Of a stretch of 58,960 bases of DNA, positions 40,678 through 48,230 are shown in pieces; within the stretch, counting starts at the first letter, position 1, and the number at the start of each line of letters is the position of its first letter. The DNA is taken from positions 1-58,960 of the forward strand of contig JAFVGN010000004.1 in the NCBI GenBank assembly GCA_017474925.1. Reading direction: 5' to 3'. Under the pieces are notes generated by a model. It searched no databases and was not told the origin of the DNA. It saw nothing but the letters and a program-made list of their open reading frames with translations. Position numbers and translations under genes: made by a program. Source of the DNA: Prevotella sp. GTDB taxonomy: Bacteria > Bacteroidota > Bacteroidia > Bacteroidales > Bacteroidaceae.

Positions 40678-42297
40678 ATGAAGACAACGATATATTCAGC
40701 ATTCGGACTCCTCCAATTGGTGCTCACCGTTGGATTGTCGGCCACGGCGCTGACAGCATGCAGCGATGACAAAGCCGTAGGCGACCCCTCACGCGACTGG
40801 AACGGCACCACAACGTTCTTCGCCTCAACCGATGCACAGGGCTTCGGTACGTACTATAACCCCTCAGTTGGACGCGTAGGCGACCCCATGCCTTTCTACG
40901 ACCAGAGGGAGGGCGACTTCAAGGTGCTCTACCTGCAGGAATTCACAAACAACATGACCCATCGCTTCCACCCCATCTGGGCCGTCAGCACCAAGGACGG
41001 TGCCAACTACCAGTCGCTTGGCGAAATACTGCCCTACGGTGCCAACGACTACCAGCAGGATGCAGCCCTCGGCACCGGCTGTTGCTATGAGAAGGATGGT
41101 ACCTATTATATTTATTATACGGGACACAACGGCAACTGCAAGAACCGTGAAGTGGTAATGCGTGCTACCTCCGCCGACTTTAAGACCTGGACAAAGGATG
41201 AGCTTTGGACGCTCAATGGCCCAGACTTCGGCTATTCAGGCAACGATTTCCGCGACCCGCAGGTCTTCGTAGCCGACGATGGGCTCTATCACATGGTCAT
41301 CGCTACCTATCCCGTCAATGGCGGCGATCCCTGCTTCGCCGAGTTCAAAAGCTCTGACATGAAGAATTGGGAGCACGTAGGTCGCTTCAAGATGATATGG
41401 GACCGCATGCTTGAGTGTCCCGACATCTTCAAGATGGGCAACTGGTGGTACCTTGTCTATAGCGAGAGCTTCAGGGCCAGTTGGAGCCGCAAGGTGAAAT
41501 ATATGATGGCGACAAGCTACGAGGAGTTGAAAGCCTGCTTCAACGACGGACCGAAGTGGCCTGCCGATGGTCATGAGGGTGTGATGGACAGCCGTGCCTT
41601 CTATGCTGGCAAGACTGCTTCCAACGGTACCGACCGTTACATCTGGGGCTGGTGTCCCTACCGCTCAGGCGCTGACATCCATGAGAAGAACGTCAGCGTG
41701 GGCGCTGGCGACGGCAACGAACCTAACTGGTCGGGTGCGATGGTGTGCCACAAAATCATCCAGCACGAAGACGGTACACTGACTCTGGGCGCAGTGCCTG
41801 CTTTGGCCTCGAAATACAATCAGGCTGTTAGTGCTAATGTCATGGAGTCGAACGGCTATAATGGCGGTACGCTCTCTGGTGATGGCGCATACGTCCTATA
41901 CAACCGTCTCGGTACGGCCAACCATATCTCCTTCACTGTCAAGACCTCCAACAACTGGGATAAGTTTGGCATCTCTTTCGTTCGTGGTACAGATTCTAAG
42001 AAGTACTATACGATGGTTGTTAATCCAGAGGACGAGAATCACCGTAAAGTGAACTTCGAGCAGGAAGGCGATGAAGGCCAAGGCTTCATCGAGGCCGCCG
42101 ACGGCTACTGGTTTGAACGGCCTGCCGACAATACGTACCATGTGGACATCTATACCGACAATTCGGTGCTGGTGATGTACATCAACGATGTCTGTGCCTA
42201 TACGCAGCGCATCTACGGCATCCAAAAGAACTGCTGGAGCATCAACGGCTATGGCGGCACCGTCACGGTGAGCGACGTCAGGGTCGAAGAACAGTAG
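40678..42297 (+). CDS. GH32-like lipoprotein, predicted surface endo-fructanase
   Basis: A 539-aa lipoprotein (signal ending LSATALTAC, Cys about 29). The five-bladed propeller of clan GH-J is indicated by three acidic motifs in the right order: GDPMP with Asp69 as nucleophile position, FRDPQ with Asp193, and ECPD with Glu246 as acid/base. The first motif departs from the usual WMNDPNG, so this is a divergent GH32-like branch. A C-terminal beta-sandwich (about residues 390-539, HISFTVKTSNNWDKFGISF) completes it. The lipid anchor and its place after the SusCD and surface binder suggest endo-cleavage of levan or inulin at the cell surface. It ends the second operon, before a terminator. Confidence 0.8.
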   Translation: MKTTIYSAFGLLQLVLTVGLSATALTACSDDKAVGDPSRDWNGTTTFFASTDAQGFGTYYNPSVGRVGDPMPFYDQREGDFKVLYLQEFTNNMTHRFHPIWAVSTKDGANYQSLGEILPYGANDYQQDAALGTGCCYEKDGTYYIYYTGHNGNCKNREVVMRATSADFKTWTKDELWTLNGPDFGYSGNDFRDPQVFVADDGLYHMVIATYPVNGGDPCFAEFKSSDMKNWEHVGRFKMIWDRMLECPDIFKMGNWWYLVYSESFRASWSRKVKYMMATSYEELKACFNDGPKWPADGHEGVMDSRAFYAGKTASNGTDRYIWGWCPYRSGADIHEKNVSVGAGDGNEPNWSGAMVCHKIIQHEDGTLTLGAVPALASKYNQAVSANVMESNGYNGGTLSGDGAYVLYNRLGTANHISFTVKTSNNWDKFGISFVRGTDSKKYYTMVVNPEDENHRKVNFEQEGDEGQGFIEAADGYWFERPADNTYHVDIYTDNSVLVMYINDVCAYTQRIYGIQKNCWSINGYGGTVTVSDVRVEEQ

Positions 42298-42367
42298 ACA
42301 TGCCGTGGCCATGCTTAACGGACAGTTAGTAGTATTCTAAATAGACTGAAGATGGTTTTCAGGACGG

Positions 42368-42408
42368 TCCTCCCCCGGGCATACCGCATGCCCCGGGGGA
42401 GGATTTTT
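42368..42408 (+). terminator. terminator of the second susCD operon
   Basis: A GC-rich arm TCCTCCCCCGGGCAT (42368 onward) pairs with ATGCCCCGGGGGAGGA with one extra C, followed by ATTTTTG. A second perfect hairpin follows directly (42409-42430). Confidence 0.9.
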
Positions 42409-42430
42409 GCCGGGCACGGGGATGCCCGGC
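42409..42430 (+). other. second hairpin immediately after the terminator
   Basis: GCCGGGCA at 42409-42416 and TGCCCGGC at 42423-42430 form a perfect 8-bp stem with a 6-nt loop. No T-run follows. It could back up termination or protect the 5' or 3' end of a transcript. Confidence 0.55.
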
Positions 42431-42444
42431 GGCGGCAGATGATG

Positions 42445-42525
42445 GTATTTTTGTTACTATGAACGTTTTTTTGTAGTGTTTGAATCATTATTTATAGTGT
42501 TATGCTTGATAAATGACTAATTTTG
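42445..42525 (+). promoter_or_regulatory. tandem candidate operators plus -7 box upstream of the GH32/MFS/fructokinase operon
   Basis: GTATTTT at 42445-42451, a 9-bp spacer, GAACG at 42461-42465. Exactly 21 bp further a weaker copy reads TTTTTTT-N9-GAATC with GAATC at 42482. The -7 box TAATTTTG is at 42518-42525. It lies 36 bp from the proximal G (the same as at both susC promoters) and 57 bp from the distal one, so both copies sit on the same helical face. Confidence 0.55.
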
Positions 42526-42553
42526 CAGCAAAATCTAACTAAAAACGTGTGAC

Positions 42554-44227
42554 ATGAAAAAATTATTGTTGACCTTGATGGCGTTAGCTGCACTGACAAT
42601 TGCTCAGGGGCAGGTACAGCCGATGGTGCTTGGCGAGAACCACGCCATGCTGAAACTGGAGCAGGGCAGAAAGATGCTGTTGCTCCCCGTACAGGAGAAA
42701 GAAGAGATTGCGGCCATTGCCGTGCTCGATGGCAGGAACGAAATGGTGAAACGGCTGAACGTGAAGTTGGCTGTTGACAAGGTGGACTATCTGGTGCCAG
42801 TGGAACTAAACGGTGCCAAATTGCTCGACATCACGTTCCATGGCGACCGCCGCACAAAGGGTGCCGTCAAAGATTTTGCCTGCTGGCGCGAAATGAAGTA
42901 CAGCGAAACGTTTGACACCTCGAACCGTGAGCGCTTCCGCCCGCTGTACCACCACACGCCGCTGTACGGATGGATGAACGATCCGAACGGAATGTTCTAT
43001 AAGGACGGTGTATGGCACCTGTACTATCAGTACAACCCTTATGGCTCCATGTGGGAGAATATGACGTGGGGACACTCTACGTCGCGCGACCTCATTCACT
43101 GGGAGGCTCAGCCGCTGGCAATAGAGAGCGACTGGCTCGGCAGCATTTTCAGCGGCTCGTGTGTCGTCAACGGCAATGACGTCGTGGCTTTCTACACTTC
43201 GGCAGGACAGCACCAGACGCAGTCGATGGCGGTGTCGAAAGACGGGGGAAAGACCTTTACCAAATATGAGGGCAACCCCATCGTTACGAGTGACAAGCCC
43301 GACTTCCGTGACCCTAAGGTATTCTGGCACGAAGGGACAAAGCGCTGGATTATGCCACTGGCGGTAGGACAGGAGATGCAGTTCTACTCGTCCAAGGACA
43401 TGAAAGCGTGGAAGTATGAATCGTCCTTTGGCCAGGAGTACGGCAATCATGGCGGTGTCTGGGAATGTCCCGACCTGTTTGAGCTGAAAAACGAGAAAAC
43501 GGGCATGAGCAACTGGGTGCTGCTTTGCAACATCAACCCCGGCGGTCCTTTTGGCGGTAGTGCTACACAGTATTTCGTCGGACAGTTTGATGGCCATAAG
43601 TTTACGTGCGAGTCGATGCCGAAGGTGACGAAATGGATGGACTACGGCAAGGACCACTATGCTACGGTATCGTTCTGCAATGCACCTGACAACCGCCGTG
43701 TCGTACTGGCGTGGATGTCCAACTGGCAGTATGCCAACCAAGTTCCTACCATGCAGTTCCGCTCGGCCAACTCCATACCCCGCGACCTCGGACTGTTCAA
43801 GTACGGCGAGGAGACCTATGTCAGCGTGACACCTTCACGGGAAATGGACGCAGTGCGCGGCAAAAAGCTGAAGCAGCCCACAGAGGCCTGCGAGATTGTC
43901 GTGGACATGAAAAGCCAGACAGAGATTGTGCTGTCGAACGCAAAAGGCGAGCAGGTGGTCATGACCTACGACGGCAAGAAGCAGACTTTCTCGATGGACC
44001 GTACCAAGAGCGGTGACATTAGCTTCAGCAGCGACTTCCCCTGCGTGACTGTGGCTCCGACCTACGGGAACCTGAAGCAGCTCCGCATCTTCATCGACCG
44101 CTGCAGCATCGAGGCCTTCGACGCCGACGGCAAGATGGCTATGACCAATCTGGTATTCCCCTCGGAGCCTTATAGAAATATAAAGGTAAAGGGCGGAAAA
44201 GCAACTATTTACGAAATCAAATACTAA
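42554..44227 (+). CDS. GH32 exo-beta-fructosidase (levanase/inulinase type), periplasmic
   Basis: A 557-aa exported enzyme (signal MKKLLLTLMALAALTIAQGQ) that releases fructose from fructo-oligosaccharides. An N-terminal domain of about 100 residues (DUF4980-like, as in Bacteroides fructan-locus GH32 enzymes) precedes the propeller. Catalytic triad: Asp143 in WMNDPNG, Asp253 in FRDPK, Glu304 in ECPD. The C-terminal beta-sandwich has RIFIDRCSIEAFDADGK, the usual GH32 C-domain signature. A cleavable signal without a lipobox suggests the periplasm. It begins the third transcription unit, six bases before the MFS gene. Confidence 0.95.
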   Translation: MKKLLLTLMALAALTIAQGQVQPMVLGENHAMLKLEQGRKMLLLPVQEKEEIAAIAVLDGRNEMVKRLNVKLAVDKVDYLVPVELNGAKLLDITFHGDRRTKGAVKDFACWREMKYSETFDTSNRERFRPLYHHTPLYGWMNDPNGMFYKDGVWHLYYQYNPYGSMWENMTWGHSTSRDLIHWEAQPLAIESDWLGSIFSGSCVVNGNDVVAFYTSAGQHQTQSMAVSKDGGKTFTKYEGNPIVTSDKPDFRDPKVFWHEGTKRWIMPLAVGQEMQFYSSKDMKAWKYESSFGQEYGNHGGVWECPDLFELKNEKTGMSNWVLLCNINPGGPFGGSATQYFVGQFDGHKFTCESMPKVTKWMDYGKDHYATVSFCNAPDNRRVVLAWMSNWQYANQVPTMQFRSANSIPRDLGLFKYGEETYVSVTPSREMDAVRGKKLKQPTEACEIVVDMKSQTEIVLSNAKGEQVVMTYDGKKQTFSMDRTKSGDISFSSDFPCVTVAPTYGNLKQLRIFIDRCSIEAFDADGKMAMTNLVFPSEPYRNIKVKGGKATIYEIKY

Positions 44228-44233
44228 AACAAT

Positions 44234-45394
44234 ATGGGTAATCAAAACAAATCAATCTATCTCATCCCCGTCATGCTCTGCTTCTTCTGCATGGGCTTCG
44301 TGGATCTGGTGGGCATTGCCTCCAACTATGTGAAGGAAGACCTGGGGCTGACGGACTCTGTAGCCAACGTATTCCCCTCGCTCGTGTTCTTCTGGTTCCT
44401 TATCTTCAGTGTTCCCACAGGTATGCTGATGAACGCAATTGGTCGTAAGAAGACCGTGCTGCTCTCGCTCATCGTCACCATTGTGTCGCTGTTCATCCCG
44501 CTGTTAGGTGAAAACTTCGCCGTGATGCTCGTAGCCTTCTCGCTCCTCGGCATCGGTAACGCCTTGATGCAGACCAGCATCAACCCACTGGCTATGCTGA
44601 TTATCGGCGACAAGAACCTTGCCTCGACACTCACCTTCGGCCAGTTCGTCAAGGCCATCGCCTCGTTCCTTGCTCCTTATCTGGCCATGTGGGGTGCAAC
44701 AGCCATGATGCCATCGTTCGGCTATGGTTGGAAAGTACTGTTCCTGGTGTATTTCGTCATCGGCATATTGGCCGCTGCACTGCTGTGGGTAACACCGATT
44801 CAGGAGGAAATGCAGGAGGGCAAGTCGTCGTCGTTCATGGACTGCATCAAGTTGTTGTCGAAGCCCATCGTGCTGCTGTCGTTCTTCGGCATCATGTGTC
44901 ATGTGGGCATTGACGTGGGTACCAACACAACTGCCCCCAAACTGCTCATGGAGCGCGTGGGTATGTCGCTCAACGAGGCAGCCTTTGCCACTTCGCTCTA
45001 CTTCATCTTCCGTACCATCGGAGCATTGACGGGGTCGTTCTTCCTGCGAGTATTGAAGACCCGCTGGTTTTTCATCATCAGCGTCTGTCTGATGGCTACC
45101 TCGATGGTGCTCATGTTCGGTGGCGAGTCTAAGGCTGTGCTCTATACCGCCATAGCCCTTGTGGGTTACGGCAACTCCAACATCTTCTCGATGGCTTTCT
45201 CTGAGGCATTGCTCTCCGTGCCCGACAAGCAGAACGAAGTCTCAGGTCTGATGATTATGGGACTCTTCGGCGGCACCATCTTCCCACTCATCATGGGATT
45301 CATGAGCGACGCCATGGGACAGGCCGGAGCAGTCGCCGTGATGGCCGTCGGTGTCATCTACCTCTTCACTTATGTTCCACAAGTCAAACACTAA
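44234..45394 (+). CDS. MFS sugar porter (FucP-like), predicted fructose transporter
   Basis: A 386-aa inner-membrane protein with about 12 TM helices, including YLIPVMLCFFCMGFVDLVG, the loop NAIGRKKTVLLSL and GIGNALMQTSINPLAMLI. The pattern fits the FucP/FHS branch of the major facilitator superfamily, which imports monosaccharides by proton symport. Placed between the fructosidase and the fructokinase, six bases from the former and 12 from the latter, it is most simply the fructose importer. Substrate assignment is by context. Confidence 0.88.
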   Translation: MGNQNKSIYLIPVMLCFFCMGFVDLVGIASNYVKEDLGLTDSVANVFPSLVFFWFLIFSVPTGMLMNAIGRKKTVLLSLIVTIVSLFIPLLGENFAVMLVAFSLLGIGNALMQTSINPLAMLIIGDKNLASTLTFGQFVKAIASFLAPYLAMWGATAMMPSFGYGWKVLFLVYFVIGILAAALLWVTPIQEEMQEGKSSSFMDCIKLLSKPIVLLSFFGIMCHVGIDVGTNTTAPKLLMERVGMSLNEAAFATSLYFIFRTIGALTGSFFLRVLKTRWFFIISVCLMATSMVLMFGGESKAVLYTAIALVGYGNSNIFSMAFSEALLSVPDKQNEVSGLMIMGLFGGTIFPLIMGFMSDAMGQAGAVAVMAVGVIYLFTYVPQVKH

Positions 45395-45406
45395 AACCTC
45401 AAAAAT

Positions 45407-46291
45407 ATGAATACAAAACGTTATGTAGTAGGACTCGGAGAAGTTCTGTGGGATGTACTTCCCGAAGGTAAGAAACTGGGTGGCGCACCCGCTAACTTTG
45501 CCTATCATGCCGGGCAGTTCCTGGGCATGGACAACACCATCGCCGTCAGCGCACTCGGCGAGGACAAACTGGCTGACGAGACCATCGAAGCCCTGAAGGA
45601 GCACGGTCTGAACGACCTACTGCCCCGTGTTCCCTACCCCACTGGTACCGTACAGGTACAACTCGACGAGCAGGGCATCCCCACCTATGACATCAAGGAA
45701 AACGTGGCCTGGGACAATATCCCCTTTGACGACGACATCGCCGAAATAGCCAGCAACTGTCGCGCCGTCTGCTTCGGTTCGCTGGCCCAGCGCAACGTCG
45801 TCAGCCGCGAGACCATCCAGAAATTCCTCGATGCCACACCCGCCGACTGCCTGAAGATCTTCGACATTAACCTGCGCCAGCAGTTCTATACTCAAGAGAT
45901 TCTGCGTGAATCGTTCCAGCGTTGCAACATCCTGAAGATTAACGATGAGGAACTGGTGCTCATTGGCCGTATGTTCGGCTATCCTGGTCTCGACATTGAG
46001 AACAAGTGCTGGCTCATTCTGGGCAAGTACAACCTCGACATGCTGGTGCTCACCTGCGGCACCAACGGCAGTTATGTCTTCACCCCTGGCCATGTGTCGT
46101 TCCAAGAAACACCCAAGGTCAAGGTGGCCGACACGGTCGGCGCAGGCGATTCCTTCACGGGCTCGTTCGTGGGCAGCATCCTGAATGGCAAGTCTGTTCC
46201 TGAGGCCCATCGTACTGCCGTCCAGGTATCCGCATACGTCTGCACCCAGAACGGTGCCATGCCCACCTACCCTGATGAACTGCTGAAATAA
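45407..46291 (+). CDS. PfkB-family fructokinase
   Basis: A 294-aa cytosolic sugar kinase. It starts RYVVGLGEVLWDVLPEGKKLGGAPANFAYH (first PfkB signature with GGAPAN) and has the anion-hole/catalytic segment DTVGAGDSFTGSFVG near residue 245, where the Asp of GAGD is the base. It phosphorylates fructose entering by the MFS porter to feed glycolysis. Last gene of the fructan locus; a large hairpin lies about 47 bp after the stop. Confidence 0.93.
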   Translation: MNTKRYVVGLGEVLWDVLPEGKKLGGAPANFAYHAGQFLGMDNTIAVSALGEDKLADETIEALKEHGLNDLLPRVPYPTGTVQVQLDEQGIPTYDIKENVAWDNIPFDDDIAEIASNCRAVCFGSLAQRNVVSRETIQKFLDATPADCLKIFDINLRQQFYTQEILRESFQRCNILKINDEELVLIGRMFGYPGLDIENKCWLILGKYNLDMLVLTCGTNGSYVFTPGHVSFQETPKVKVADTVGAGDSFTGSFVGSILNGKSVPEAHRTAVQVSAYVCTQNGAMPTYPDELLK

Positions 46292-46337
46292 AGAAAATCC
46301 TATATCATTCCGCTCGAGCTTGCTCGCTTTGCTCGCA

Positions 46338-46378
46338 AAGAACGCCAGAACACTGATAATGTTTGTTCTGGCGTTCTT
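46338..46378. terminator. long hairpin after the fructan locus
   Basis: AAGAACGCCAGAACA at 46338-46352 pairs perfectly over 15 bp with TGTTCTGGCGTTCTT at 46364-46378. There is only a short T-run, so termination is likely but the hairpin could have another role. Confidence 0.65.
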
Positions 46379-46643
46379 AGTACTATTGCAGAACGTTGTA
46401 ATTGTTTGGTGACAATTTTCAAATCGAGATATGCATACTGGTGTAGTAGGCAGTATGAAAACTGACGAGGTTCTTCAAGAGGTGCTTGAGAATTCTTCTG
46501 ATTGTTTGCATAGTTATAATTGTAGTCATATTTTTCAACTGCAAATATACTATGATGACGGCATAAACACAATTATATTCAACGAACCACTAGTTTTTTA
46601 TAACGAAAATCGAGTGAACAAATGTTTTCTCTTGCAAAAGTCC

Positions 46644-46680
46644 ACGAGCCGTAATCTCACCATCAACGAGCCGTAATCTC
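46644..46680 (+). repeat. upstream cluster of 22-bp-period repeats (two copies)
   Basis: ACGAGCCGTAATCTC occurs at 46644-46658 and 46666-46680, a period of 22 bp. Three further copies with the same period lie downstream of the kinase-like gene at 47565-47623. Confidence 0.85.
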
Positions 46681-46822
46681 GTTGGGAAAGAGTTTTTCGC
46701 AGCCTGCATCGATTCTTGAAAAGCGTGTCGACATTGACACTTCATGTTGATACTGCTCACGCTTAGCTGTGTTCAAAAAATATTCTCTTTTGGTCGAAAA
46801 ATTAAAATTAAGTAGCAAAAGA

Positions 46823-46854
46823 TTTGGAAGATAAGCTAAAACTGTCTATCTTTG
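46823..46854 (+). promoter_or_regulatory. promoter of the kinase-like gene
   Basis: TTTG at 46823-46826 and TATCTTTG at 46847-46854 are 20 bp apart, a full Bacteroidetes promoter, 22 bp before the ATG at 46876. Confidence 0.75.
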
Positions 46855-46875
46855 CACAATAGAATAAAAATAAGG

Positions 46876-47553
46876 ATGATAAATGACGGTACTCAACGAA
46901 TACCACCGCAAGGTGACAGCAGAGAAGATGAAGTCGGTAGCTTATTGGCAGCAGCATCCGATTTCGCACGAGGCGTGCTTGAGTCAATTCAAGCGCTTGC
47001 GGGAACAGCGTCTTGCAAGGGAGTCCAAATTGCAAGACTAAAAGAATGGGCTATCAGACATGAGTGTTGGATAGACAAAGATACACTTGGTACATTTTCT
47101 GATCGTGGTTCTGAGAATGAAGTCTATACTTCATCCGATAGTAAAAATGTATACAAGTTAAATGACTTCAGATATTCTGACGATAACTTAACACCATTCT
47201 TTGAACGTATTATTGTACATAACCAGTTATTTCCAGATTGTGAGTATTCGTTTCTTGGTTTTGCAGAGAATCGAGATGGCAAGGTCTGTGCCGTACTTCG
47301 TCAGCCATTCATCCTATCCCAGCGCGAGGCTACTCAAACAGAGATCAATGAAGAAATGGAACGATTGGGATTTAACAAAGAACTGGATGACGGATATTTT
47401 ACCAATAGCGACTACGACATTTTCGATGCTGTGCCTAATAATGTGTTGAAAGGCGAAGACGGACATTTATACTTTATTGACACTATTATCTATAAAACAG
47501 GAACTGGAGGTTATGATACATACCAAAGCCTGTCGCCACGCGCGGGCAGATAA
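46876..47553 (+). CDS. polyvalent-protein-type kinase domain protein
   Basis: A 225-aa protein. From about residue 62 (LKEWAIRHECWIDKDTLG) it follows the pattern of the putative kinase domain found in Bacteroidetes mobile-element polyvalent proteins: a glycine-poor loop DRGSENEVYTSSDSKNVYKLND with a possible ATP-binding Lys, HNQLFPDCEYSFLGFAE, VLRQPFILSQREATQTEI, and the C-terminal NNVLKGEDGHLYFIDTIIY, where Asn and Asp are the metal-binding positions. Such kinases occur on mobile elements; targets are unknown. It has its own promoter and is bounded on both sides by 22-bp-period repeats. A 52-codon frame overlaps its 5' end in another frame (46883-47041), so the true start could lie further downstream. 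Confidence 0.65.
   Translation: MINDGTQRIPPQGDSREDEVGSLLAAASDFARGVLESIQALAGTASCKGVQIARLKEWAIRHECWIDKDTLGTFSDRGSENEVYTSSDSKNVYKLNDFRYSDDNLTPFFERIIVHNQLFPDCEYSFLGFAENRDGKVCAVLRQPFILSQREATQTEINEEMERLGFNKELDDGYFTNSDYDIFDAVPNNVLKGEDGHLYFIDTIIYKTGTGGYDTYQSLSPRAGR
46883..47041 (+). CDS. possible small overlapping ORF (52 aa), unrecognised
   Basis: ATG at 46883 opens a frame beginning MTVLNEYHRKVTAEKMKSVA and ending LARESKLQD before TAA at 47041. It overlaps the 5' end of the kinase-like gene in a +1-shifted frame. Its composition (charged, helical, few rare codons) looks protein-like, and it is only 29 bp after the -7 box. It may be the real first gene of the unit, with the kinase starting later, or a chance frame. 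Confidence 0.3.
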   Translation: MTVLNEYHRKVTAEKMKSVAYWQQHPISHEACLSQFKRLREQRLARESKLQD

Positions 47554-47564
47554 ACTTGCTAAAC

Positions 47565-47623
47565 ACGAGCCGTAATGTCGTGGAACGCGACCCGTAATCT
47601 CACCATTGACGAACCGTAATCTC
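47565..47623 (+). repeat. downstream cluster of 22-bp-period repeats (three copies)
   Basis: Copies start at 47565 (ACGAGCCGTAATGTC), 47587 (GCGACCCGTAATCTC) and 47609 (ACGAACCGTAATCTC), spaced exactly 22 bp. The segment from CCGTAATCTCACCAT to the last CTCGT matches the upstream cluster with only three differences over about 34 bp. Confidence 0.85.
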
Positions 47624-47719
47624 GTCGCAGAACACTTTGTACTTACATTGCCGAACGCCTGCAATATCGATAAAATCAATTTTGCAATATAGAATGAACG
47701 GTAATCCCAGAAAAAATCG

Positions 47720-47727
47720 TATCTTTG
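47720..47727 (+). promoter_or_regulatory. -7 box of the small unknown gene
   Basis: TATCTTTG fits TAnnTTTG, 23 bp before the ATG at 47750. No well-spaced -33 TTTG. Confidence 0.5.
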
Positions 47728-47749
47728 CAGGCAAAAAATAGCAGATGAT

Positions 47750-47971
47750 ATGACTACATATACTTCACTGAATTATTATTCATCAAGAAATCCGTTGAAC
47801 GCCCGCATAGCTGAAAACATGCTGGATGTGACTTCAATCCAAGAGGGCTTTGTTGTTTTTGAAAAGAAGGCATGGTTTTGTTTCTCGAAAGCATATGAGA
47901 TTTGCAAAGAATTGATTGAGGACTCCCCTGTGTCAGTATGGAAAGTGCCAGACTACTATAATAGTGCCTAA
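47750..47971 (+). CDS. small hypothetical protein
   Basis: A 73-aa protein beginning MTTYTSLNYYSSRNPLNARI and containing QEGFVVFEKKAWFCFSKAYE. It has no signal peptide or TM helix. A -7 box precedes it. I do not recognise the family. It follows the kinase-like gene and the second repeat cluster on the same strand and could belong to the same accessory cassette. Confidence 0.5.
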   Translation: MTTYTSLNYYSSRNPLNARIAENMLDVTSIQEGFVVFEKKAWFCFSKAYEICKELIEDSPVSVWKVPDYYNSA

Positions 47972-48057
47972 ATATAAAAGCTGGAGTGAGGAGGAGTACT
48001 CAGAGGATGCCAGAGACAACCTGAGGTCTATAACTCTCCAATACTCTAAAAAACTCC

Positions 48058-48225
48058 CCAGTAATAATGTTTCCTCTGCGTGACCTCTGCGAACTCTGCG
48101 ACTCTGCGCGAAAAGTAAACCCGCAGAACATATCTCCTTCCTCGAAAACTACTCCTTCCTCGTTACTCCTTACTCCTTCCTAGAAAACTCGAAATCTTCC
48201 TTCCTCCTTCCTTGAAAATTTGGGA
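48058..48225. repeat. low-complexity repeat tract (CTCTGCG and ACTCCTTCCT motifs)
   Basis: Four CTCTGCG units occur within about 45 bp (48073-48113), followed by several CTCCTTCCT or ACTCCTTAC units to about 48213. The tract lies between convergent genes and codes for nothing recognisable. Together with 47972-48057 it fills the gap before the barrel gene. Confidence 0.7.
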
Positions 48226-48230
48226 CGAGA

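Larger units (their letters stand above)
46292..46875. other. 584-bp intergenic stretch without a recognisable gene
   Basis: It holds the fructokinase terminator hairpin (46338-46378), a GCTCGCTTT-type repeat before it, two copies of the 15-bp repeat (46644-46680) and the promoter of the kinase-like gene. An 81-codon frame at 46431-46676 on the plus strand and an opposing 90-codon frame show no recognisable protein and run into the hairpin or repeats. I see no gene here. Confidence 0.6.

Noticed and set aside
42806-43741. 311-codon minus-strand frame opposite the GH32 gene
   Set aside because: The plus-strand GH32 has all catalytic motifs; the antisense frame shows no domain and has no start signals.
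46300-46572. 90-codon minus-strand frame
   Set aside because: It runs through the long terminator-like hairpin and has no recognisable sequence.
46431-46676. 81-codon plus-strand frame after the fructan locus
   Set aside because: No family, no promoter at the usual distance, and its end runs into the 15-bp repeats.
46644-47623. CRISPR-like array
   Set aside because: Repeats are 15 bp with only 7-bp gaps, the clusters have two and three copies, and no cas genes are present. This is not a CRISPR layout.
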